Shown here: piece after piece, positions 17,282 to 23,769 of the stretch | Numbering within the stretch: position 1 is the first letter of the stretch | Layout: each line of letters begins with the position of its first letter | Assembly: GCA_946185495.1 (NCBI GenBank) | Contig: CAMHJT010000009.1 | Span: forward strand, 1-35,737 | Direction: 5' to 3' | DNA: 35,737 nucleotides | Source: an uncultured Clostridiaceae bacterium | GTDB taxonomy: Bacteria; Bacillota; Clostridia; Lachnospirales; Lachnospiraceae | The notes under the pieces: model-generated | The model's input: the letters and a program-made list of their open reading frames with translations, nothing else | Database searches by the model: none | Told to the model about the DNA's origin: nothing | Made by a program: the position numbers and the translations under genes

Positions 17282-17980
17282 TTAAAACGGCAGGTCAAAA
17301 TCCTCCAGGTCCTCAAAATCCTCAAAATCCTCCATCATTTCCTTCTCCAGCAGATCCTCATATTCCTTTGAACGCTTTTCAAGGCTCTTCTTCCACTTCG
17401 CGTCTCCCATGGACTCGGCAAGCTTCGCCGCTGCAGTAAAGATCACGTCATTGTCCTCATCGCATTTTGTCTTTTCCTTGATCACACTCTCCGCATGCTG
17501 TTTTCCCTCTTCGTAATTTTCCAGATGGATGCAGGCGTAAATCATAGCTGCCACTGTCAGGGGATTGCCAGGCTGTTTCTCATTCCACTCCTTGCAGTAA
17601 TTATAGGCCTTCTGGTTCTCTCCCCTGTTCCACATGCACTGCGCTTTGTAGAATGGAAGATTCAGTTCATTATCCTGCTCCCAGTCAAAGGCCGACAGCA
17701 GATAGTCCACGGACTCTTCAATCCTGTCATATTTACCACGCATATCCATCATGTCAAGATAATCCTCAAGCCATTCGGTCAGGCTGTACCTCCAATCCGT
17801 CTCATCCTCCAGCTCTACCAGCGTCTGAACCGCGTCTGCGTTTTCCTGTTTCATGCTCTCAACCGCTTTCTTGAAGGCTTCAAATCCCTTTTCCCAGCTT
17901 TCCGGATATTGCTCCATTCCGGACATGTCAATATAGCACTCCTCTGATGCCTCCTCAAACATTTCCCAGATTTCCCTCAT
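17282..17980 (-). CDS. TPR-like protein of unknown function
   Basis: 232 residues, acidic and almost wholly helical by composition. The middle (about 85-205) has tetratricopeptide-like helix pairs, for example FYKAQCMWNRGENQKAYNYCKEW and MIYACIHLENYEEGKQHAE. The C-terminus ends in an acidic-aromatic repeat, EDFEDFEDLEDFDLPF, that looks like a short interaction tail. No enzyme motif, signal peptide or membrane segment. ATG with AGGAGG 8 nt upstream. Lies between the MATE and exonuclease genes, all on the minus strand, with gaps that suggest separate units. A protein-protein scaffold is a guess from the TPR pattern. Confidence 0.7.
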   Translation of the reverse strand: MREIWEMFEEASEECYIDMSGMEQYPESWEKGFEAFKKAVESMKQENADAVQTLVELEDETDWRYSLTEWLEDYLDMMDMRGKYDRIEESVDYLLSAFDWEQDNELNLPFYKAQCMWNRGENQKAYNYCKEWNEKQPGNPLTVAAMIYACIHLENYEEGKQHAESVIKEKTKCDEDNDVIFTAAAKLAESMGDAKWKKSLEKRSKEYEDLLEKEMMEDFEDFEDLEDFDLPF

Positions 17981-18082
17981 GGTTCTCCCTCCTTTATTCT
18001 CTTCTTACCTGCCGCCTCATGCAGGCACATGCGTCTCCCGGCTCATGGTATCATGTCGATAACGGTTGCTCTCCATCCTCAT

Positions 18083-19426
18083 CTATGCCGGCTTCTCCTT
18101 AAGACGCCGCAAAATGATGAGGCAGGCTGCCGTTACCGCAGTACCCGTCACCGCCCAGGAGACCGGATAGACAACGAACACCCATTTTATATCATGCACG
18201 CGCTCACAGACGGTATTGACCCACACAATCCGCAGCACACAGGTTCCAAAAATGGTGATCACCGCCGGCAGCAGGGAATGGGACAGCCCCCGCAGCACAG
18301 AACCGCAGATCTCATAGCTGCAGATCATGAACTGAAGCACCAGCACATACCGGAACCGAAGAAATACATACTGCATGACCTGCCTGTCCGACGTAAACAG
18401 GCCCGCAAAAAAACACTTTCCCAAAATAAATATGCCATTTACCACAACTGTCGCGCACACTGCCGACGCCATGGTCAGCAGCAAGACCCGCCTGCACCTG
18501 TCAGGCTTGCCAGCGCCGTAATTCTGGCTTGTAAATGTGACCGCAGCCTGGTCAAAGCCTGTCACCACATAGTAAGCCAGCACCTCAAAAATCAACGCGA
18601 TCGCGTTACCCGCCACAGCGTCTGATCCAAAGGTATTGATCGCGCTCTGAATACACAGGTTTGCCACAGAAAATACCATGGTCTGGAGGCCTGCAGGAAG
18701 GCCGATGCGCAAAAGCCTCAGAAGATCCTTCCCGTGAATCCGCAGCTTCGCAAAAGACAGCCTGATATCCCCCGATTCCCTGCAAAGAAAAAACAAAACC
18801 AGAACAGAGCTTACCACATTGGAAAACGCTGTGGCTGCCGCGACCCCGGCCACGCCCAGATCAAAGCACACGACAAAAAGAACGTCAAACAGCATATTGA
18901 CAACGCCCGCTATCATCAGCGCATAGAGCGGGCGTTTCGTGTCACCCACCGTCCGGAGCACGGAAGCACCAAAATTATAAAGAAGAATAAATGGCATTCC
19001 CAGCGCGTAAACACGCAGATACGCAACAGCCGGTTCCAGTACATTCTCCGGCGTAGACAAAATCCGCAGCATCACACGGCCGACATTTTCCACCAGCATG
19101 CAGAGCGCCACTCCAGACAGGGCAGCAAATAATACAGCCGTGTGCACCGTATCAGAAATACGCTTCCGGTATCCCTGCCCGATATAATTGCCAATCACCA
19201 CATTGATGCCGACCGCAAGCCCTACAAAAAAATTGACAAACAGCGCGATCAGGCTCGTATTGGCTCCAATCGCTGCCTGTCCGCTACTGTCTCCCGACAT
19301 GCCGACCACTGCGATATCCACCGCGCAGAAAAGCTGCTGCAGCACACTCCCCATGATGATGGGAAACGCGAAACGCAGAATTTTTCCAAGCAGCGGCCCG
19401 CCGGTCATATCCATTCTGCCATCCAT
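18083..19426 (-). CDS. MATE family multidrug/metabolite efflux transporter
   Basis: Twelve-helix Na+/H+-coupled antiporter of the NorM/DinF superfamily, in the plasma membrane. About 447 residues from the ATG at 19424-19426 (MDGRMDMTGGPLLGKIL), chosen because AAGGA lies 5 nt upstream and because MTxGPLxxKILxFAxP is the usual MATE start; in-frame starts further up have poor ribosome sites. Two homologous halves are visible: PIIMGSVLQQLFCAVDIAVVG in the first and RIGLPAGLQTMVFSVANLCIQ in the second. Substrate cannot be inferred. It is divergent from the metal-uptake operon; its predicted transcript begins with the 38-nt hairpin at 19486-19523. Confidence 0.93.
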   Translation of the reverse strand: MDGRMDMTGGPLLGKILRFAFPIIMGSVLQQLFCAVDIAVVGMSGDSSGQAAIGANTSLIALFVNFFVGLAVGINVVIGNYIGQGYRKRISDTVHTAVLFAALSGVALCMLVENVGRVMLRILSTPENVLEPAVAYLRVYALGMPFILLYNFGASVLRTVGDTKRPLYALMIAGVVNMLFDVLFVVCFDLGVAGVAAATAFSNVVSSVLVLFFLCRESGDIRLSFAKLRIHGKDLLRLLRIGLPAGLQTMVFSVANLCIQSAINTFGSDAVAGNAIALIFEVLAYYVVTGFDQAAVTFTSQNYGAGKPDRCRRVLLLTMASAVCATVVVNGIFILGKCFFAGLFTSDRQVMQYVFLRFRYVLVLQFMICSYEICGSVLRGLSHSLLPAVITIFGTCVLRIVWVNTVCERVHDIKWVFVVYPVSWAVTGTAVTAACLIILRRLKEKPA

Positions 19427-19485
19427 GCTGTTCCTTTTCATCCTTCCAACACAACCATCACACCTTGCCGTACACTTTATCAATA

Positions 19486-19523
19486 ATTGGTAACTGCTCA
19501 GCAGGTGCTGAACAGTTACCAAT
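19486..19523. repeat. Solo copy of the left-end hairpin of the 133-bp repeat
   Basis: A 38-bp near-perfect inverted repeat running ATTGGTAACTG...CAGTTACCAAT with a two-base loop. Its inner 30 bp (19490-19519) match the left-end hairpin of the MITE at 19646-19675 at 28 of 30 positions. No other MITE sequence and no target duplication flank it. It coincides with the predicted +1 of the MATE transcript, so it would be a 5' hairpin or an operator. Confidence 0.8.
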
Positions 19524-19526
19524 CCT

Positions 19527-19555
19527 ATCTTAACAAATTATGGAAGGATTTACAA
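19527..19555 (-). promoter_or_regulatory. Candidate promoter of the MATE gene
   Basis: Minus strand: -35 TTGTAA (19550-19555), 17-bp spacer, -10 TAAGAT (19527-19532). The start point would fall at about 19520, inside the edge of the 38-bp hairpin and about 95 bp before the chosen ATG. Confidence 0.5.
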
Positions 19556-19578
19556 GGAAAATGTGTCAATCTCCCCAC

Positions 19579-19607
19579 TTGACAAAACACAGGCCTGGTG
19601 CTATAAC
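19579..19607 (+). promoter_or_regulatory. Promoter of the metal-uptake operon
   Basis: -35 TTGACA (19579-19584, consensus), spacer 17 bp, -10 TATAAC (19602-19607). Two short inverted repeats overlap it: TGTCAA/TTGACA (19564-19584) across the -35, and TAAC-N4-GTTA (19604-19615) across the -10. The second faintly resembles the TTAAC/GTTAA symmetry of AdcR sites but has the wrong spacing; no proper Zur box was seen. The predicted start is about 19614, 200 bp before the first gene, and the MITE lies between. Confidence 0.7.
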
Positions 19608-19645
19608 ATTAGTTAATTTATCGGCACTGAATAGTTACACAGGCA

Positions 19646-19778
19646 GTAACTACTCAGCAGGTGCTGAGCAGTTACGCAGCGGGTGAAGCTTGCGCATCCT
19701 AATTCACCCGCTGCACGGCAAAATATACTGTTTTGGCACGGTCTGCGCAGTGAATGCGCAGACCTGCTGAGTAGTTAC
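19646..19778 (+). mobile_element. 133-bp MITE, intact copy with 8-bp target duplication
   Basis: Perfect 17-bp terminal inverted repeats GTAACTACTCAGCAGGT (19646-19662) and its complement (19762-19778), flanked by exact 8-bp direct repeats CACAGGCA (19638-19645 and 19779-19786). No coding capacity. Internal stem-loops: SL1 19646-19675 (one mismatch in 14 bp), SL2 GCAGCGGGTGAA/TTCACCCGCTGC (19676-19687 with 19703-19714, perfect 12 bp), SL3 GTCTGCGCA/TGCGCAGAC (19741-19749 with 19755-19763). IS66-family elements typically have ends starting GTAA and make 8-bp duplications, so an IS66-type transposase is the likely mobiliser (inference). It lies in the leader of the metal-uptake operon. Confidence 0.9.
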
Positions 19779-19817
19779 CACAGGCACTTCATGTAGAAAG
19801 AGACCGGAGATACAGCC

Positions 19818-20129
19818 ATGCAGCACCCTATCTTTTCAAAAATCCAGAAGGTTACTGCCTGCAGCATGATTTTCATGCTGCTTCTTGTGGTGCTGTTCTC
19901 CACCTTCTATATCGCAGCCGAAAACAACCATGACTGTACCGGGGATGACTGCCCGATCTGTATCTGCATCCGGCAATGCGAAGCAGTGCTTCATCAGCTG
20001 GGAGACGGCGCAGCACATCAGGCTATCCTGATTCTGCCGGTGTTTCCCCTTCTTTTTTCTATTGTATTCTTTTCCTACACATTTACCCGGGAAACCCTTG
20101 TTTCCATGAAGATCAGGCTGAATCACTGA
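19818..20129 (+). CDS. Small Cys-rich two-helix membrane protein, first gene of the metal-uptake operon
   Basis: 103 residues. Two hydrophobic segments (about 10-33 and 69-89) flank a short loop with His and five Cys in the pattern H-x-C-x4-C-x2-C-x-C-x3-C (HDCTGDDCPICICIRQC). Such a spacing of Cys and His suggests metal binding, probably outside the membrane, but no named family was recognised. The gene is co-oriented with, and 120 bp before, the znuA-like gene, which supports a link to zinc handling or sensing. GGAGA lies 9 nt before the ATG at 19818. Terminator-like structures follow it, so it may be made in excess over the transporter. Confidence 0.7.
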   Translation: MQHPIFSKIQKVTACSMIFMLLLVVLFSTFYIAAENNHDCTGDDCPICICIRQCEAVLHQLGDGAAHQAILILPVFPLLFSIVFFSYTFTRETLVSMKIRLNH

Positions 20130-20147
20130 GAACCTCCGACAGCGGCG

Positions 20148-20184
20148 GATGATCCCCCTTTACCGGGAATCGTCTGTCTTTTTT
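20148..20184 (+). terminator. Possible internal terminator or attenuator before znuA
   Basis: A stem GATGATCCCC (20148-20157) with GGGAATCGTC (20165-20174), with one G-U pair and one mismatch, is followed after four bases by six T (20179-20184). It lies between the small membrane protein gene and the znuA-like gene and could reduce read-through. Confidence 0.5.
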
Positions 20185-20200
20185 GCGCGCATTTTTAAAG

Positions 20201-20240
20201 CTGTAAGCAGATTGGTTTACAGTTTTTTACCAATAGGAGG
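20201..20240 (+). promoter_or_regulatory. Two mutually exclusive hairpins at the znuA ribosome site
   Basis: CTGTAA (20201-20206) can pair with TTACAG (20217-20222), followed by six T (20223-20228), a weak terminator. Alternatively ATTGGT (20211-20216) can pair with ACCAAT (20229-20234), which lies directly before AGGAGG (20235-20240). The two stems share bases and cannot form together. Both are only 6 bp, so a regulatory role is speculative. The AGGAGG has a good 9-nt spacing to the ATG at 20250. Confidence 0.3.
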
Positions 20241-20249
20241 TTTATCATC

Positions 20250-21224
20250 ATGAAAAAAACAGGTTCTATTCTGCTTATCGCCATCCTGGCGACAGGCCTT
20301 CTTTCCGCATGCAGTTTCGAGCGTCCGGCAGTTTCGCCCGACTCGGATAAGCTTCAGATTGTCACTACTATTTTCCCGGAATACGACTGGGTACTCCAGA
20401 TTCTCGGAGAAAACCCGGCAAATGCCGATGTAACCCTGCTTCTGGACAACGGCGTTGACCTTCACAGCTATCAGCCCACCGCCAGCGACATCCTGAAAAT
20501 TTCCAATTGTGACCTATTTGTCTATATCGGCGGCGAATCTGACGAATGGGTGGAAGACGCAATGAAAGAAGCTGTGAACAAGGACATGATCGTCCTAAAC
20601 CTGCTGAAGCTGCTCGGCAGTTCGGCAAAGGAGGAAACCCTTCTGCCCGGTATGCAGGAGGAAGAGGAGGAGGCTTCCAGCGAGGAGCCGGAATTTGACG
20701 AGCATGTATGGCTCTCTTTAAAAAACGCCTCCGACCTTGTTCCGAAGATCGCGGAGGCATTGGAAAAAGCAGACCCCTCCAACGCCAATGTCTACAGAAA
20801 GAATGCCGAATCCTATCTCGAACAGCTCACAGCCCTCGATGAAGCATATCAGGACGCCGTTTCAAACGGCAGCCGCAATACGCTTGTGTTCGGCGATCGT
20901 TTTCCATTCCGCTACCTTGCGGATGATTACGGGCTTGACTGCTTCGCCGCATTTTCCGGATGTTCCGCCGAGACAGAAGCCAGCTTTGAGACCGTCACAT
21001 TTCTTGCCAGGAAGATAGATGAGCTGAAGCTGCCCGCCATCATGACCATCGAAGGTACAGACCACAAAATCGCAGAGACCATCATCCAGAACACCACATC
21101 AAAGAACCAGAAGGTTCTCCCGCTGGATTCCATGCAGTCCACCACCTCAAGGGATGTAAAAAACGGCAGCACTTATCTCTCCATCATGGAGAGAAACCTT
21201 GCCGTCTTAAAAGAAGCGCTATAG
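20250..21224 (+). CDS. Metal (Zn/Mn) ABC transporter substrate-binding lipoprotein, ZnuA-like
   Basis: Cluster A-I solute-binding protein that delivers a divalent metal to the ZnuBC channel at the outer face of the membrane. 324 residues; signal peptide ending in lipobox LLSAC with lipidated Cys21. Metal ligands by position: His72 (DLHSYQPT) and His152 (DEHVWLS). The third His of classic ZnuA is replaced by Asp216 (FGDRFPFRYLADDYGLD). In place of the His-rich loop of ZnuA there is a Glu-rich stretch (136-148). Specificity between Zn and Mn is therefore uncertain; the Cys-rich neighbour favours Zn. Followed after 106 bp by the ATPase gene. Confidence 0.9.
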   Translation: MKKTGSILLIAILATGLLSACSFERPAVSPDSDKLQIVTTIFPEYDWVLQILGENPANADVTLLLDNGVDLHSYQPTASDILKISNCDLFVYIGGESDEWVEDAMKEAVNKDMIVLNLLKLLGSSAKEETLLPGMQEEEEEASSEEPEFDEHVWLSLKNASDLVPKIAEALEKADPSNANVYRKNAESYLEQLTALDEAYQDAVSNGSRNTLVFGDRFPFRYLADDYGLDCFAAFSGCSAETEASFETVTFLARKIDELKLPAIMTIEGTDHKIAETIIQNTTSKNQKVLPLDSMQSTTSRDVKNGSTYLSIMERNLAVLKEAL

Positions 21225-21330
21225 GCAGCCGGGCGGTTTTTAAGAATCAGGAACGGCTTCAAAAGCTTATCACGTAAAAAACAGCAACCGGCAATCCACC
21301 AGGTCTTTATCAGAACAGGAGGTATCAGAC

Positions 21331-22077
21331 ATGGCTTTACTCACCATTCAGGATCTGTCCATCGGGTATGATGCGCACACAGTCCTTCAAGATTTGAATT
21401 TCTCCGTACATACAGGCGACTATCTCTGCATTGTCGGAGAAAACGGTTCAGGCAAATCAACACTCATGAAAACGCTTCTGCGGCTGCAAAAACCCGTCAG
21501 CGGCCGGATCCTGACCGGTGACGGCCTGAAGGAAACCGAAATCGGATACCTTCCCCAACAGACTATCGTACAAAAGGATTTCCCCGCGTCCGTCCGGGAG
21601 ATCGTCCTCTCCGGATGTCAGGGGCGGTGCGGAATGCGCCCCTTCTATAACAGGGAAGAAAAAGCGCTGGCACTTCAGAACATGGAACGCATGGGAATCG
21701 CCACACTGAAAAACAGGTGCTACCGGGAGCTTTCCGGAGGTCAACAGCAGAGGGTTCTGCTGGCGCGGGCTCTCTGCGCTACCAGAAAACTGCTGCTGCT
21801 TGACGAGCCGGTCTCCGGCCTGGATCCAAAGGTGACTGCGGAAATGTATAGTCTGATCTCTGAATTGAACCGGGACGGCATCACCATCATCATGATTTCC
21901 CACGACCTGTCAGCCGCCCTGCGCTATGCCAGCCACATCCTGCATATCGGCCCGACTGTGTTCTATGGCACGAAGGAAGCATATCTGGAAAGTGAACCGG
22001 GAGAAATCTTCACGCGGGACAGCTACGCCACAACGGAACCACAAAGGGCAAAACATAAAGGAGGCAAAAGAAAATGA
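21331..22077 (+). CDS. Metal ABC transporter ATP-binding protein, ZnuC-like
   Basis: Cytoplasmic ATPase of the uptake system. 248 residues. Walker A GENGSGKST (about 36-44), Q-loop YLPQQT, signature LSGGQQQRVLLARAL, Walker B LLLLDEPVSGLD, switch His in ISHDLSAALRYA. ATG preceded by AGGAGG 9 nt upstream. The stop overlaps the permease start (ATGA at 22074-22077), showing coupled translation. Confidence 0.95.
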   Translation: MALLTIQDLSIGYDAHTVLQDLNFSVHTGDYLCIVGENGSGKSTLMKTLLRLQKPVSGRILTGDGLKETEIGYLPQQTIVQKDFPASVREIVLSGCQGRCGMRPFYNREEKALALQNMERMGIATLKNRCYRELSGGQQQRVLLARALCATRKLLLLDEPVSGLDPKVTAEMYSLISELNRDGITIIMISHDLSAALRYASHILHIGPTVFYGTKEAYLESEPGEIFTRDSYATTEPQRAKHKGGKRK

Positions 22078-22919
22078 TTGAAAAGCTAGGCATGTACCTG
22101 CAATACCCCTTCGTGCGCTACGCGCTGATCGTCGGCATCCTGATCGCGCTCTGCTCCTCCCTGCTCGGCGTCACGCTGGTCTTGAAACGTTTTTCACTGA
22201 TTGGAGACGGCCTGTCCCATGTAGCCTTCGGCGCGATGACAATTGCTGCAGTCCTCAACCTGACCAGCCAAATGCTCGTGATCTTGCCCGTCACCGTCAT
22301 CAGTGCAGTTTTTCTCCTGCGCTCCGGCCGGAACGCGAAGATCCGGGGAGATGCAGCAGTCGCGATGATCTCAGTCGGTTCACTGGCCTTTGGATACCTG
22401 ATCATGAATATTTTTTCCACCTCCTCCAATCTGTCCGGAGATGTCTGCAGCACCCTGTTCGGCTCCACCTCCATCCTGACGCTGACAGAGCGGGATGTGG
22501 CAATCTGTACCGTTTTATCCATCGCAGTTGTTGTGACCTTTATCCTGTTTTACAACAAGATTTTTGCCGTCACCTTCGATGAGGATTTTTCCAGGGCAGC
22601 AGGTACACATACAGACCGCTATCAGCTGCTGATCTCCATCGTGGTCGCCGTCATCATCGTGCTGGCCATGAATCTGGTGGGGTCGCTCCTGATCTCCGCC
22701 CTGATCATTTTCCCGGCACTCTCAGCCATGCGGCTATTTCACAGCTTCAGGCAGGTTACCGTCTGCTCGGCGGTTCTCTCCGTTTTCTGCGCCGCACTGG
22801 GAATTCTGATTTCAATCCTGGCCGGAACCCCGGTGGGATCTACCATTGTTGCTGTTGACACTGCCGCCTTTATCATTTGCTGCGCGGCAGGACTGATTCT
22901 TGGAGGAATACGAAAATGA
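22074..22919 (+). CDS. Metal ABC transporter permease, ZnuB-like (ABC-3 family)
   Basis: Integral membrane subunit of the uptake system. 281 residues with about eight membrane segments. GDGLSHVAFGAMTIAAVL is the ABC-3 family stretch that contacts the ATPase; NLVGSLLISALIIFPALSAM is the second conserved stretch. Coupled to the ATPase gene upstream and to the lipoprotein gene downstream by 4-base ATGA overlaps at both ends, so the transporter and the lipoprotein form one translation unit. Confidence 0.94.
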   Translation: MIEKLGMYLQYPFVRYALIVGILIALCSSLLGVTLVLKRFSLIGDGLSHVAFGAMTIAAVLNLTSQMLVILPVTVISAVFLLRSGRNAKIRGDAAVAMISVGSLAFGYLIMNIFSTSSNLSGDVCSTLFGSTSILTLTERDVAICTVLSIAVVVTFILFYNKIFAVTFDEDFSRAAGTHTDRYQLLISIVVAVIIVLAMNLVGSLLISALIIFPALSAMRLFHSFRQVTVCSAVLSVFCAALGILISILAGTPVGSTIVAVDTAAFIICCAAGLILGGIRK

Positions 22920-23608
22920 AGAAAATAATCTGTCTCATGCTCTCTTGCACCCTGTTGATCGGTAGTACCGGCTGTGGAAACGAAAGTGCTGCCGCCAGAA
23001 CGGGTAATCAGCCCACCGGCATCAATGCTGTCATGGAGGCCGAAATGAAAAAAGCCGACGAAAGCCTTTCCAATGATACACAGACACAAGACGCCAAGCT
23101 TTCCACTGATACGCAGACACAAGACGCCATGCCTTCCGCTGATACACAGACGCAAGACGCCATGCCTTCCGCTGATACGCAGACGCAAGATGCCATGCCT
23201 TCCGCTGATACACAGACACAAGACGCCAAGCTTTCCACTGATGGTGCAGTCAAAACAACCCCGGATGCTGTCGATGTGGACCTGACCGCGCTTTCCAGCA
23301 CCATGGTCTACTCCGAGGTCTATAACATGATGTCCGCACCGGAAAGCTATATCGGAAAAACCGTCAAGATGAGTGGAAACTTTGCCTTTTACCATGATGA
23401 GGCATCCGGCAAATACTATTTTGCCTGCGTGATCAAGGACGCCACAGCCTGCTGCTCCCAGGGCATTGAATTCATTCTGCCGGAAAGCTATTCCTATCCG
23501 GAGGATTATCCCTCCCCCGGGGATGACATTACCGTGATCGGAACCTTCGACACCTACCAGGAGGGCGAGGAAACCTACTGCACCCTCAGAAACGCGACAC
23601 TTCTATAA
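22916..23608 (+). CDS. Lipoprotein with 11-residue repeats and a CCSQG domain
   Basis: 230 residues. Signal peptide MKKIICLMLSCTLLIGSTGC with lipobox GSTGC, Cys20. Residues about 54-108 are five 11-residue repeats (DTQTQDA...), a flexible spacer. The C-terminal domain (about 125-230) contains YIGKTVKMSGNFAFYHD, YYFACVIKDATACCSQGIEF and GDDITVIGTFDTY, a beta-rich, OB-like pattern with a CysCys pair. The domain looks like a conserved Firmicutes family whose members I cannot name with certainty. Start at 22916 is fixed by the ATGA overlap with znuB and GGAGG upstream. Context suggests an accessory role in metal capture or envelope zinc handling. Confidence 0.8.
   Translation: MKKIICLMLSCTLLIGSTGCGNESAAARTGNQPTGINAVMEAEMKKADESLSNDTQTQDAKLSTDTQTQDAMPSADTQTQDAMPSADTQTQDAMPSADTQTQDAKLSTDGAVKTTPDAVDVDLTALSSTMVYSEVYNMMSAPESYIGKTVKMSGNFAFYHDEASGKYYFACVIKDATACCSQGIEFILPESYSYPEDYPSPGDDITVIGTFDTYQEGEETYCTLRNATLL
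23075..23239 (+). repeat. 33-bp minisatellite, five units, in the lipoprotein gene
   Basis: Five contiguous 33-bp units starting at 23075, 23108, 23141, 23174 and 23207. Units 1 and 5 are identical; units 2-4 share AAGACGCCATGCC-like cores and differ from each other by one to three silent changes. Since 33 is a multiple of three, copy number can change without shifting frame. Confidence 0.92.
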
Positions 23609-23660
23609 TCATTCACTACGCGGATTATCCGCAATCTGCAATCTGCAATTTTATAATTTC

Positions 23661-23708
23661 AAAAAAAAACATCGGGCAGGGAAGCCATCCCCGCCCAATA
23701 TTTTTCTT
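23661..23708. terminator. Bidirectional terminator between lipoprotein and permease genes
   Basis: Stem GGGCAGGG (23674-23681) with CCCCGCCC (23689-23696), one mismatch and a 7-nt loop. An A-run lies on the left (23661-23669) and a T-run on the right (23700-23705), so it can stop the plus-strand operon and the convergent minus-strand permease transcript. Three short CTGCAAT-like repeats precede it (about 23630-23650). Confidence 0.85.
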
Positions 23709-23724
23709 TACGATAGTTTTCCGG

Positions 23725-23754
23725 TCATTCAACAGTTTTTAGTGATTCCATCAT
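23725..23754 (-). repeat. Duplicated copy of the permease 3' end in the spacer
   Basis: On the minus strand this reads ATG-ATG-GAA-TCA..., translating MMESLKTVE-stop. It closely repeats the true end of the permease upstream, MAESLKSVE-stop (23770-23796), with several base changes. It is a relic of a duplication of the gene's last codons, not a gene of its own. Confidence 0.6.
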
Positions 23755-23769
23755 GGTAGAATTTTCCGA

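Noticed and set aside
19564-19615. Zur or AdcR operator at the metal-operon promoter
   Set aside because: Short inverted repeats are present but neither fits the Zur consensus nor the TTAAC-N2-GTTAA spacing of AdcR.
20148-20240. Metal or cofactor riboswitch before znuA
   Set aside because: The stems are short and no known riboswitch core was recognised; only simple terminator-like hairpins can be supported.
23075-23239. CRISPR-like regular repeats
   Set aside because: The 33-bp units are contiguous with no spacers, in frame in a lipoprotein gene, and encode an 11-residue repeat. It is a minisatellite.
22739-23395. Minus-strand reading frame with CISGRHGVLRL-like repeats
   Set aside because: It is the antisense of the znuB end and the lipoprotein minisatellite; the repeats only mirror the real repeat.
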